This document shows, in pieces, positions 36,455 through 44,232 of a DNA stretch of 64,000 nt (position 1 is its first letter; each line of letters starts with the position of its first letter). Location: contig DBPW01000038.1 in NCBI GenBank assembly GCA_002305015.1, forward strand, positions 8,154 through 72,153. Reading direction: 5' to 3'. The notes beneath the pieces were generated by a model. That model saw only the letters and a list, made by a program, of their open reading frames with translations, had not been told where the DNA came from and ran no database searches. Source of the DNA: Bacteroidales bacterium UBA1410 (GTDB lineage Bacteria; Bacteroidota; Bacteroidia; Bacteroidales; Dysgonomonadaceae). The position numbers and the translations under genes were made by a program.

Positions 36455-37525
36455 ATGAATATATTGAAAGTTAATATGAATGCAAAAAACAAGATAACGA
36501 TACCGATTTTATGCTGTTTGGTTCTTGTGCTTTCGGGGTGCAATCAGACAGGGAAGAAAAATCGGAATAAAGCCCATTATACCTATCTTCAGGAATATGG
36601 CGAGATTTTTCATACGAGTTTTCATGTCAAGTATGCCTATGATCGGTCGTTATACGACGAAATTATGGACGAATTGCATAAATTCGATGATTCGTTGAAT
36701 CCTTTCAACGAGCATTCCATTATTTCGAAGATCAACCGGAATGAGCCGGTACAACCCGATTCGTTTTTCGTTGCCGTGTTTAATAAGGCCATGGAAGTAT
36801 CGCGCATTACCGACGGCAAATTCGATATTACCGTTGCACCTCTCGTTAATGCCTGGGGTTTCGGATTTAAGAATAGCGACAATATAACTCCCGAACTTAT
36901 TGATAGTCTGAAACAGGTTGTCGGTTATGAAAAAGTAAGGTTGGAAAACGGAAAGATCGTGAAAGCCGATCCGCGTGTTCAACTCGATGCCTCGGCAATT
37001 GCCAAAGGCTATGCCTGTGATGTGGTGGCTGATTTGCTTAGGAGTTACGGTGTGGAAGATTATATGATTGAGATTGGCGGCGAAATTGCTATGCACGGCA
37101 AAAACGATAAAGGAGTATGCTGGCGCATAGGGATCGACAAGCCTATGGATGACAGTACCGGCTTGCATCACGAATTGCAAACTATTCTCTCCATTTGCGA
37201 TCAATGTGTGGCTACGTCGGGCAATTACCGCAACTATTACGTTAAAGACGGCAAAAAATATGCGCATACCATTGATCCTCAGACCGGGTATCCTTCTGAA
37301 CAGGACATTCTGAGTGCGACTGTTATTGCCGACGATTGCATGACTGCCGATGCCTACGCCACGGCCTTTATGGCATCAGGAATGGAAAAATCGAAAGAAA
37401 TTGCTAAAAAAGTCCCGGGTTTGTTTTACTATTTTATTTATGCTCAACCCGACGGGACAATGGCAACGACGTACTCCGCCGGTTTTGAACAATTTTTTGC
37501 CGAAGGGAAAGAAGCTGAAATATAA
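36455..37525 (+). CDS. apbE: FAD:protein FMN transferase ApbE, lipoprotein
   Basis: Covalently attaches FMN from FAD to threonine residues of exported partners such as RnfG and NqrC. About 356 residues: signal peptide with lipobox LSGC (near residues 26-29), then the ApbE fold with TDGKFDITVAPLVNAWGFG, QLDASAIAKGYACD, YMIEIGGEI and the metal-site stretch ADDCMTADAYATAFM. ATG 36455 follows GGAG by 3 bases; ATG 36476 also fits. No RnfG or NqrC gene is in the window. Confidence 0.92.
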   Translation: MNILKVNMNAKNKITIPILCCLVLVLSGCNQTGKKNRNKAHYTYLQEYGEIFHTSFHVKYAYDRSLYDEIMDELHKFDDSLNPFNEHSIISKINRNEPVQPDSFFVAVFNKAMEVSRITDGKFDITVAPLVNAWGFGFKNSDNITPELIDSLKQVVGYEKVRLENGKIVKADPRVQLDASAIAKGYACDVVADLLRSYGVEDYMIEIGGEIAMHGKNDKGVCWRIGIDKPMDDSTGLHHELQTILSICDQCVATSGNYRNYYVKDGKKYAHTIDPQTGYPSEQDILSATVIADDCMTADAYATAFMASGMEKSKEIAKKVPGLFYYFIYAQPDGTMATTYSAGFEQFFAEGKEAEI

Positions 37526-37572
37526 GCTGTTGGAAGGCAAGGGGATCATCCTTTTTAACGCGACAGAGCAGG

Positions 37573-38124
37573 GTGGAGATAATACGAATATCAGATAGGG
37601 AAGAAGATTGTAGTGTTATCCGATATGCGTTTTATCAAACACATTTCGGTTCTGCACTCATTGCTTCTACTTCAAAGGGAATTTGTTTTTTGGCTTTTGG
37701 AGAAGAGGAGATGACATTACCGGAGTTGAAAAAACGATATCCCGGAGCTGTTGTCAAAAATCAATCCGATGCATTTCAATTCTCGGCAAAAACGCTGATA
37801 AACAGTGGAGAACCTTCTGTGAAACCGCCGCCATTGCATATCGGGGGCACCGATTTTCAAATGGCCGTTTGGAAATCGTTACTTCATATACCTTCGGGAG
37901 AGCTTCGCTCATACCGTCAAATTGCTGCCGCCATTGGTAAACCGACAGCGTGGCGCGCCGTTGCTTCTGCCATCGGCAAGAATCCTGTGGCATACCTTAT
38001 TCCTTGCCATCGGGTGATCCGTTCCGACGGCCGGATCGGCGGCTATCGCTGGGGAATCGGGTTTAAGCAGAAAATGCTCGAGCAGGAAGAATGGAGAAGA
38101 AAATGTTCCCCCGATTGCGAGTGA
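37573..38124 (+). CDS. Methylated-DNA-[protein]-cysteine S-methyltransferase
   Basis: Suicide DNA repair enzyme that takes O6-alkyl groups from guanine. The C-terminal half shows FQMAVWKSLLHIPSGELRSY, the arginine-finger region RAVASAIGKNP and the active-site motif PCHRV with the acceptor cysteine. 183 residues, like the C-terminal part of Ada without the metal-binding N-terminus. The start is uncertain: GTG 37573 is the most upstream choice, 47 bases after apbE, and no later ATG keeps the N-terminal domain. Confidence 0.9.
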   Translation: MEIIRISDREEDCSVIRYAFYQTHFGSALIASTSKGICFLAFGEEEMTLPELKKRYPGAVVKNQSDAFQFSAKTLINSGEPSVKPPPLHIGGTDFQMAVWKSLLHIPSGELRSYRQIAAAIGKPTAWRAVASAIGKNPVAYLIPCHRVIRSDGRIGGYRWGIGFKQKMLEQEEWRRKCSPDCE

Positions 38125-38209
38125 AGTTGCAAGCCAAGCGTACAGTTTTTTCATATAGTTATATTTTTTCTCTACTTAACCTATACACGTATAATTACAT
38201 GTACAGACT

Positions 38210-39226
38210 ATGAAACCTATTTTTTCAGTTCGTTTATTCATCTTATTTGTTTTATTCATAGCCTCTTCATCGGCACTCTTGTCGCAGCAAAGCGATGCTG
38301 TCCGCTATCCGACTTTTAAATTTGACGGGAATTTGAAAACCAAATTCGAATATGCACCCGAAACGGGCAATTCACGATTTTCGGTACGAAATTCCCGACT
38401 GGGACTATCCGGGAAAATTACGCCGATGGCCGATTACCGGGCACAGGTGGAATTGAGTAAAGAAGGCAAATTTGAGGTACTCGACCTCAGTGGCACACTC
38501 ACCCCATACGAAGGCCTTTCGTTTACCCTCGGACAAACGAGCATTCCCCTTTTCAATTCCTATATTATCAATCCGGGGACCATGATGTTTGCCAATCGCA
38601 GCTTCTTGGGAAAATATTATGTAGGCACGCGCGATATCGGATTACTTGCAAAATATAGTTTCCGTTTGGCAACAATTCCTGCCGGAATAGAATTGGGGGT
38701 ATATAACGGCAATACCATTAATAATCCGGTTTGGACCGATAAACTATCCTGTGCTGCCCGACTGAGTTTAGGGGGTATGAAAGGATTTCGCACGACTTTT
38801 AAACTGTATGACTATCCACAAAGCGAAGAAATTCATTATTTTCTTTATGGTGCCGATTTTCGTTATGAGGGCGACAATTGGAAAGTGGAGACCGAAGCCA
38901 TGAAAAGAGACGACAAGGTGGCCAACAAAGATTTGTTTTCTGCCTACATTCAAGGGGCTTATTGGACACCCATAAAAGGAGGTATGTTTAAAAATATTAT
39001 TCCTGCAGCCCGTTGGGATGCTATTGATCAAAACAACGGCGATTCCGGTTTCGACGTCAACCGACTGACGCTGGGACTGGGTTTCGGACTCACTCCCAAC
39101 GCAAACGGCTCGTTGTTGCGCATCAATTATGAATGGTATTTTATTAAAAATCAACTCGATTTTATGCACCAATCCGAGGAAATGGATGCGGATAAATTTA
39201 CCGTGGAACTGGTGTATGTTTTCTAA
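38210..39226 (+). CDS. OprO/OprP-type outer-membrane porin
   Basis: Predicted 16-strand-type beta-barrel related to phosphate-selective porins. The 338 residues start with a signal peptide (cleavage near LLSQQSDA), followed by alternating amphipathic strands with turns such as GLSFTLGQTSIP and a terminal strand ending in F (VELVYVF), as required for outer-membrane insertion. Ion specificity is not readable. No pho-box-like control is apparent. A hairpin follows its stop by about 36 bases. Confidence 0.8.
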   Translation: MKPIFSVRLFILFVLFIASSSALLSQQSDAVRYPTFKFDGNLKTKFEYAPETGNSRFSVRNSRLGLSGKITPMADYRAQVELSKEGKFEVLDLSGTLTPYEGLSFTLGQTSIPLFNSYIINPGTMMFANRSFLGKYYVGTRDIGLLAKYSFRLATIPAGIELGVYNGNTINNPVWTDKLSCAARLSLGGMKGFRTTFKLYDYPQSEEIHYFLYGADFRYEGDNWKVETEAMKRDDKVANKDLFSAYIQGAYWTPIKGGMFKNIIPAARWDAIDQNNGDSGFDVNRLTLGLGFGLTPNANGSLLRINYEWYFIKNQLDFMHQSEEMDADKFTVELVYVF

Positions 39227-39261
39227 TATTTTCGTATTTTCGTTTCAAAATTTTCAATTAC

Positions 39262-39284
39262 TTGCTTTGTAAAAGCAATTTTTT
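39262..39284 (+). terminator. Terminator after the porin gene, overlapping the next promoter
   Basis: Arms TTGCTTT (39262-39268) and AAAGCAA (39272-39278) with a 3-base loop are followed by a T run. The first TTG (39262-39264) also stands 20 bases before TATTTTTG (39285-39292), a promoter-like arrangement for the gene at 39326. Confidence 0.6.
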
Positions 39285-39292
39285 TATTTTTG
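39262..39292 (+). promoter_or_regulatory. Promoter of the DUF1080-PHP fusion gene
   Basis: TTG (39262-39264), 20 bases, TATTTTTG (39285-39292). It overlaps the hairpin of the preceding terminator and ends 33 bases before ATG 39326. Confidence 0.5.
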
Positions 39293-39325
39293 AGTTCCGG
39301 TTTAATCCGCTAATTCTAATTTCCT

Positions 39326-40723
39326 ATGCGTAAAAAATATTTTTTCGCTGTTTTTTTCTCTTGCCTCATTGTAATGAGTGCATGTACAGAAAATAAAACC
39401 GTTCGTTCGTTATTTAACGGTGAAGATCTTGATTTATGGAATACCCAAGGCAGCGTGAAAGTCGAAAATGGAATTGTTGCGTTGGATGATAATGCATCCC
39501 TCATCCTTAAGAAAGGCAATTTTAAAGATTTCGAGTTGCAACTTTCTGCCCGTATGGTAAACAACGGAAAAGGATTTGTTGCTTTTCATACCGACAAAAC
39601 CGGCAAGGGTGGTTATCAGATAGCATTGAACAACGATTTGCAAAGTTCGCGATGGTGGACAAAAACGGGGAGTTTGCTCGGAGTTCGCAACCTTACAAAA
39701 TCGGTAGTCAAAAATGACGAGTGGTTTGACATGACGATTCGTGTGGAAGGGAAATCCATTACTGTTAAACTGAATGATTATCCGGTAGTGGAATACACCG
39801 AACCGGTAGCTCCGTATCGTTCTCCCGAACATGCCGGCCAATTGCTTTCTCATGGGAATATTTATATAAAAAATACAGGAGGAGGAGGTTTCCTCGAATT
39901 TAAAACCATTACGATTACCCCTCTTGACATTTCGGGGCTTGACATTGCTCGACAACAACGAGAGAATGCTGTTGATGAAACTACTGACGAAATTATCCGC
40001 CTGCATCAGTCCGATTTTCCTGTGCTCGATTATCATGTGCATCTGAAGGGAGAGTTAACGCGTGAACTTGCGGCAGAGCAGTCGCGTAAATATGGCATCA
40101 ATTATGCGTTGGCTCCCAACTGCGGTATCGGATTTCCCATTACAACCAACGAACAGGTTATGGCTTATCTTGATAGCATGAAAGGTTGGCCTTTTGTTCA
40201 GGCTATGCAAGGAGAAGGTCGCGAATGGTCGAGTACTTTTTCAAAAGAAGTACGCGATAAGTTCGATTTCGTGTTTACCGATGCCATGACTTTCACCGAT
40301 AATAAAGGTCGGCGCACTCGTTTGTGGATTCCCGAAGAAGTGTGGATTGAAAATGAGCAGCAATATATGGATTTTATAGTGCAGAAAATCTGTGAAGTAA
40401 TGAAAGAACCTATGAACGTATATGTTAATCCTTTATTTTTGCCCGATCAAATGAATGACCGATACGATGAGTTTTGGACAGAAGAACGCATGAATCGGGT
40501 GCTTGATGCTATGGTAGAACACGGAAAGGCATTGGAAATAAATAATCGTTATCGGATTCCACATAAAGCATTCATTGAAAAAGCAAAAGCGGCCGGAATA
40601 AAGTTCACCTTCGGAACGAATAATATAGATTCCGATTTCGGTAAGCTGGAATATTGCATCCGGATGATGAAAGAATGCGGTATAACTGCTGAAGATATGT
40701 TCAAACCTCATATCAAAGAATAA
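39326..40723 (+). CDS. Lipoprotein fusing a DUF1080-like domain to a PHP-type hydrolase domain
   Basis: A 465-residue exported protein. A signal peptide and lipobox MSAC at about residues 17-20 come first. Residues about 27-200 form a concanavalin-like DUF1080 (3-keto-disaccharide hydrolase-type) domain with SLFNGEDLDLW and GFLEFKTITI. From about 230 a second domain opens with FPVLDYHVHLKGELT, a D-x-H-x-H metal motif of PHP/amidohydrolase proteins, and continues with GIKFTFGTNNID. The combination suggests sugar-binding plus metal-dependent hydrolysis outside the cytoplasm. The substrate is unknown. Confidence 0.75.
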   Translation: MRKKYFFAVFFSCLIVMSACTENKTVRSLFNGEDLDLWNTQGSVKVENGIVALDDNASLILKKGNFKDFELQLSARMVNNGKGFVAFHTDKTGKGGYQIALNNDLQSSRWWTKTGSLLGVRNLTKSVVKNDEWFDMTIRVEGKSITVKLNDYPVVEYTEPVAPYRSPEHAGQLLSHGNIYIKNTGGGGFLEFKTITITPLDISGLDIARQQRENAVDETTDEIIRLHQSDFPVLDYHVHLKGELTRELAAEQSRKYGINYALAPNCGIGFPITTNEQVMAYLDSMKGWPFVQAMQGEGREWSSTFSKEVRDKFDFVFTDAMTFTDNKGRRTRLWIPEEVWIENEQQYMDFIVQKICEVMKEPMNVYVNPLFLPDQMNDRYDEFWTEERMNRVLDAMVEHGKALEINNRYRIPHKAFIEKAKAAGIKFTFGTNNIDSDFGKLEYCIRMMKECGITAEDMFKPHIKE

Positions 40724-40756
40724 AAGATTTGTTTAATATTAAAAATACCTATAGTT

Positions 40757-41161
40757 ATGAAACCGGAACACAAGCATCGCGTTACGCCCAATTATGTTAC
40801 GCATCTCAACGGCAACGAAATATTTGTTTTTGGCAGTAACATTCAGGGGCATCACGGAGGAGGGGCAGCCCTTGACGCTTTAAAAAATTTCGGAGCCATT
40901 ATGGGGCAGGGGGTTGGTTTACAAGGACAATCCTACGGTATCCCTACCATGCATGGCGGCGTAAAAGATATAAAGCCTTACGTTGATGAATTTATTGCCT
41001 TTGCCAAGGCACATCCCGAATTGAAATTTTTGGTAACCCGTATTGGTTGCGGCATTGCCGGTTTTAAAGATAAAGAAATTGCTCCCTTGTTTGCCGAAGC
41101 GGCAAAAATGGAAAACGTGTGGCTCCCTGCCAGTTTTTGGGAAGTGCTCGACGGTGAATGA
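40757..41161 (+). CDS. Macro-domain-like protein (A1S_2505 family)
   Basis: A 134-residue cytoplasmic protein. The pattern NEIFVFGSNIQGHHGGGAA near residues 20-38, then GLQGQSYGIPT and LVTRIGCGIAGF, matches a small family often annotated as a phage non-structural protein and resembles the ADP-ribose-binding loops of macro domains. Inference: it may bind a nucleotide such as ADP-ribose. It ends 1 base before the convergent mtgA stop. There is no other phage gene nearby. Confidence 0.6.
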   Translation: MKPEHKHRVTPNYVTHLNGNEIFVFGSNIQGHHGGGAALDALKNFGAIMGQGVGLQGQSYGIPTMHGGVKDIKPYVDEFIAFAKAHPELKFLVTRIGCGIAGFKDKEIAPLFAEAAKMENVWLPASFWEVLDGE

Positions 41162-41162
41162 T

Positions 41163-41843
41163 TTACTTTTTCTTTGGTAGTTGGATGTTTTGCATTTGCT
41201 GCAAAATTTGCTGTTGACGCCTCAGGATATAAGGCGACGGATTTTTTGAACTGAACCGACGCGGGTTGGGTAGTGTGGCAGCAATGAGAGCCGATTGTGC
41301 TGCGGTGAGTTTTGAAGCGGTAGTATTAAAATGACGATTGGCAACTGCTTCGGCACCATAGATGCCGTCGCCCGTTTCCATACAGTTGAGATACACTTCC
41401 AAAATGCGCTCCTTCGGCCAAAAGAATTCAATAAGCACAGTGAAATAGGCTTCAAGTCCTTTGCGAACCCATGAAGACTGCGGCCAAAGAAAAACATTTT
41501 TCGCCGTTTGCTGACTGATGGTGCTGGCTCCTCGGGGACGCCGGCGCTTTTTGTTTTCTTTCATCGCTTTCTCTATTTCTACCCGGTCGAAGCCGTTATG
41601 CTGAAAAAAACGCTGATCCTCCGAAGCAATTACTGCCCGTTTAAGATGATCCGAAATTTTATCGTACGGCACCCATTTGTGATAGCATTTCACCGGTTCC
41701 CCTGAGACGATTTGCTCAACTATGCGAATACCCATCAACGGGGTAAAAAAAACGGGAACAAATCGCAATACAATCACTGCTCCTATGGACAGAATAAAAA
41801 ACCACAGGACGATTTTCTTGAGCAGCCTGACGATTTTTTTCAT
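41163..41843 (-). CDS. mtgA: Monofunctional peptidoglycan glycosyltransferase
   Basis: Polymerises glycan strands from lipid II. The 226 residues start with one membrane anchor (about 9-30), followed by the GT51 motifs: [14 protein letters not shown] with the catalytic glutamate, [17 protein letters not shown], and RKGLEAYFT with [10 protein letters not shown]. The start overlaps the stop of the upstream AlaX-like gene by one base (TGATG) with AAAGG before it, so the longer frame starting at 41876 is rejected. No transpeptidase domain. Confidence 0.92.
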   Translation of the reverse strand: MKKIVRLLKKIVLWFFILSIGAVIVLRFVPVFFTPLMGIRIVEQIVSGEPVKCYHKWVPYDKISDHLKRAVIASEDQRFFQHNGFDRVEIEKAMKENKKRRRPRGASTISQQTAKNVFLWPQSSWVRKGLEAYFTVLIEFFWPKERILEVYLNCMETGDGIYGAEAVANRHFNTTASKLTAAQSALIAATLPNPRRFSSKNPSPYILRRQQQILQQMQNIQLPKKK

Positions 41844-42304
41844 CACCTTTCTTTTAATTTGAACCTTACGCGCCAACGTCCGTTTTCATAATCGTGACTG
41901 ATGATTTCAAAACGTCCTATTTCCGAAGTATGTTTTACATGCTCCCCGATACAGGCACATACGTCATAATCGCCGATGCGTATAATTCGCAGGGTTTCGG
42001 ATACCTCTTCGGGCAATTTGGATAAATCCACTATTTTTGCCGCTTCATCCATAGGCATAAACTCTTCCGTGACCGGAAGATCACTCATGATCACGGCATT
42101 CACTGCTTCTTCAATGGCTTTTACCGTATCGTCGTCGGGTTGCCGAGAAAGAAAATAATCGCATTTGCTTTTTTTGCGCTCGATATGGGTATTTTTCGAG
42201 CGTGCGCAGCCAAATATTCTGACCATGGTTTGATTCAATATATGCTCGGCCGTATGCATGGGCGGATATTCTTTTTTGTTATGATCGTTCAATTGCAGTT
42301 CCAT
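41843..42304 (-). CDS. AlaX-like alanyl-tRNA editing domain protein
   Basis: Stand-alone homologue of the editing (SAD) domain of alanyl/threonyl-tRNA synthetases; may clear mischarged tRNA. The 153 residues carry the zinc motif HTAEH (about 17-21) and the second half [15 protein letters not shown] with C and H ligands, so the metal site looks complete. Upstream of the coupled mtgA gene on the minus strand. Specificity for alanine versus serine or threonine cannot be read. Confidence 0.82.
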   Translation of the reverse strand: MELQLNDHNKKEYPPMHTAEHILNQTMVRIFGCARSKNTHIERKKSKCDYFLSRQPDDDTVKAIEEAVNAVIMSDLPVTEEFMPMDEAAKIVDLSKLPEEVSETLRIIRIGDYDVCACIGEHVKHTSEIGRFEIISHDYENGRWRVRFKLKER

Positions 42305-42323
42305 TGTATCGAATTTGAAGTTT

Positions 42324-42354
42324 CAAAGGTAATAAAAAGAGAAAAAACGGGCAA
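42324..42354 (-). promoter_or_regulatory. Promoter of the AlaX-like-mtgA pair
   Basis: Read on the minus strand: TTG (42354-42352), a 20-base spacer and TACCTTTG (42331-42324), a full match to the Bacteroidota pattern, 20 bases before the ATG. Confidence 0.6.
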
Positions 42355-42482
42355 TCCCAATTTTGGTGTAGTGCAAAATTTTTACCCTGTTTATGAGTCG
42401 ATTTTGAGGTTATGCCTATTTTGCTCTATTCTTAACGTCATTTTTGAGGAAGTAGTTAAATCATGTTATTAAAAATTATCCT

Positions 42483-42490
42483 TACCTTTG
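42483..42490 (+). promoter_or_regulatory. -7 element for the DUF4922 gene
   Basis: TACCTTTG, a TAnnTTTG match, 22 bases before ATG 42513. No clear -33 box. Confidence 0.45.
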
Positions 42491-42512
42491 CTCGAATAAT
42501 AAATAAAATGCA

Positions 42513-43355
42513 ATGAATCTTCAGCAAACGATTGATGAGCTGTTTTTGTCCCAACGCAAAGAGTGGCAATTATTGGATGAAGCCATAAAACAATTGGATA
42601 ACGTAAAAGTTAGAGATTTGGTGTGGAGTAGGGATATTTTCGTAAAAGTTCAATTTAATCCGGCACGCATGGTGTCCACATCGGCAAAAATCGATAAGGA
42701 AGCTATCGAGAAGCGACCTTGTTTTTTGTGCCCTAAGAATCGTCCGAAAGAACAAAAAGGAATTCCTTTCCTTGATAAATACCTGATTCTTGCCAATCCC
42801 TATCCCATACTTCACAATCATCTCACCATTCCGTTTCATTCGCATGTTGCGCAGCGCATTCATAAAAAAATCGGAGATATGCTTGTACTGGCTGAGTCGC
42901 TCCCCGATTATGTTGTCTTTTACAACGGACCTAAATGTGGCGCTTCTGCTCCGGATCATTTCCATTTGCAGGCAGGATTGAAAATGCCTATCTTGCAGTC
43001 GGAAGATAATCAACTTCGGTCGTGCCTCATCATCGAAAGTAAATCGCTCAATGAAGCGGAAGACCGGTTTGAAGATGTGTATCGATATCTCCATCATTGT
43101 CAACCCCGGGAAGATGAACCCATGATGAATGTGATTGCCTATGTTGAAGATGACAAGTATGTTTTGCATGTTTTTCCTCGCAAAGCGCATCGTCCCCGCC
43201 AATATTATTTGGAAGGAAAAGAACAATTGCTGATTAGTCCGGGTGCACTCGATATGGCGGGACTTATCATTACCGTGAGGGAAGAAGATTTCGAGAAAAT
43301 CACAAAAGAAGACGTCGAAGATATCTATGCTCAGGTTTCCATGCCTGTGATATAG
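42513..43355 (+). CDS. DUF4922 protein, HIT-like nucleotidyltransferase fold
   Basis: A 280-residue cytoplasmic protein. The central part (PYPILHNHLTIPFHSH at about 94-109, then PKCGASAPDHFHLQAG with an H-x-H-x-x pattern at about 145-155) resembles the active site of the HIT/GalT superfamily, which includes ATP adenylyltransferases and galactose-1-phosphate uridylyltransferases. FLCPKNRP near residue 72 holds a cysteine. DUF4922 is known mainly from Bacteroidota and the reaction is unknown to me. Transcribed from its own promoter; the next three genes follow on the same strand. Confidence 0.7.
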   Translation: MNLQQTIDELFLSQRKEWQLLDEAIKQLDNVKVRDLVWSRDIFVKVQFNPARMVSTSAKIDKEAIEKRPCFLCPKNRPKEQKGIPFLDKYLILANPYPILHNHLTIPFHSHVAQRIHKKIGDMLVLAESLPDYVVFYNGPKCGASAPDHFHLQAGLKMPILQSEDNQLRSCLIIESKSLNEAEDRFEDVYRYLHHCQPREDEPMMNVIAYVEDDKYVLHVFPRKAHRPRQYYLEGKEQLLISPGALDMAGLIITVREEDFEKITKEDVEDIYAQVSMPVI

Positions 43356-43410
43356 CTTAGTGATTTTCAACTTTAAGATTTTTATATTAACGGCTAAAAA
43401 CGATTTCGAT

Positions 43411-44229
43411 ATGGAGACGATAAACGCCTTTTTGAAAATGATAAATGAAGATCTTGATTATAAAATACCGGTTAATGCGTTGATTAGCTTTATCGATCCC
43501 GATACCGGAAAATTTTTATGCAAAATGGCTTTAGACTTCCTTAAATCGCAAACCTCCCGGTCTACGTTGACAGTCCTCCATTTTATCGATGAAAACAAGG
43601 CTGCCGAAATCGGCGATATCGAATATTACAAAAACGATTTTTATAGCGACATTATCGAATTATACGAAAAGGAGCAGCTTTTGATTCGCATTTTTGTAAA
43701 GGTTTCGACCGATCATGTTGCCGACATTGTTGAGATAAAAGAAAAATATCCATGCAATTTGCTGCTTATAGGTGTTGAGCATGAGGCTTTTCCCACTTTT
43801 TGGAAAGAAGGTTATCCAAGATTAGAAAATTCGGTAGCCGGCGACCTCACAACGGCAATTTTTGTTAATCATGGTTTTCGACAGCTCAATCGCATTTTTG
43901 TCCCTATTGTTGACCAAACCGATGTGTATGTTTTTTTGTTTATTAATAGGCTGATTGTTCATGAAAAGGTTTCCGTGATGATTTGGGACGCCATCGGCAT
44001 CATTGAATCCGAGCCTGAAATGAAGAAGCTTTATCAGTATCTTTACAAAAAAAGCGAAGGGAGATTGGCATTGTGGAATAACGACAAAAAAATCGGCAAC
44101 GATTACATTGCAGAACAAGATCTGGTTCTGATAGGAGCTGAAGGATGGGAAAAGCTGACGTCGTCGGCTGTTTCTTGGGCACATTCGCTACCCTCTACGC
44201 TTATTGTTAAACCCGTAACAAATGAATGA
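43411..44229 (+). CDS. Tandem universal-stress-protein-like protein
   Basis: A 272-residue soluble protein whose two halves each look like alpha/beta USP-type domains: strands such as STLTVLHFID and NLLLIGVEHE in the first half and RIFVPIVDQTD and DLVLIGAEGW in the second. It resembles the cytosolic tail of CPA2-type cation/proton antiporters in Bacteroidota, here without the membrane part, so it could be a detached tail. The start is uncertain: a GTG at 43360 is in frame. The gene is followed after 3 bases by a TPR gene. Confidence 0.4.
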   Translation: METINAFLKMINEDLDYKIPVNALISFIDPDTGKFLCKMALDFLKSQTSRSTLTVLHFIDENKAAEIGDIEYYKNDFYSDIIELYEKEQLLIRIFVKVSTDHVADIVEIKEKYPCNLLLIGVEHEAFPTFWKEGYPRLENSVAGDLTTAIFVNHGFRQLNRIFVPIVDQTDVYVFLFINRLIVHEKVSVMIWDAIGIIESEPEMKKLYQYLYKKSEGRLALWNNDKKIGNDYIAEQDLVLIGAEGWEKLTSSAVSWAHSLPSTLIVKPVTNE

Positions 44230-44232
44230 GTT

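Noticed and set aside
42570..43370. 266-codon minus-strand frame opposite the DUF4922 gene
   Set aside because: It is the mirror of a real gene; it shows no protein-like motif, while the plus strand has HIT-like motifs and a promoter.
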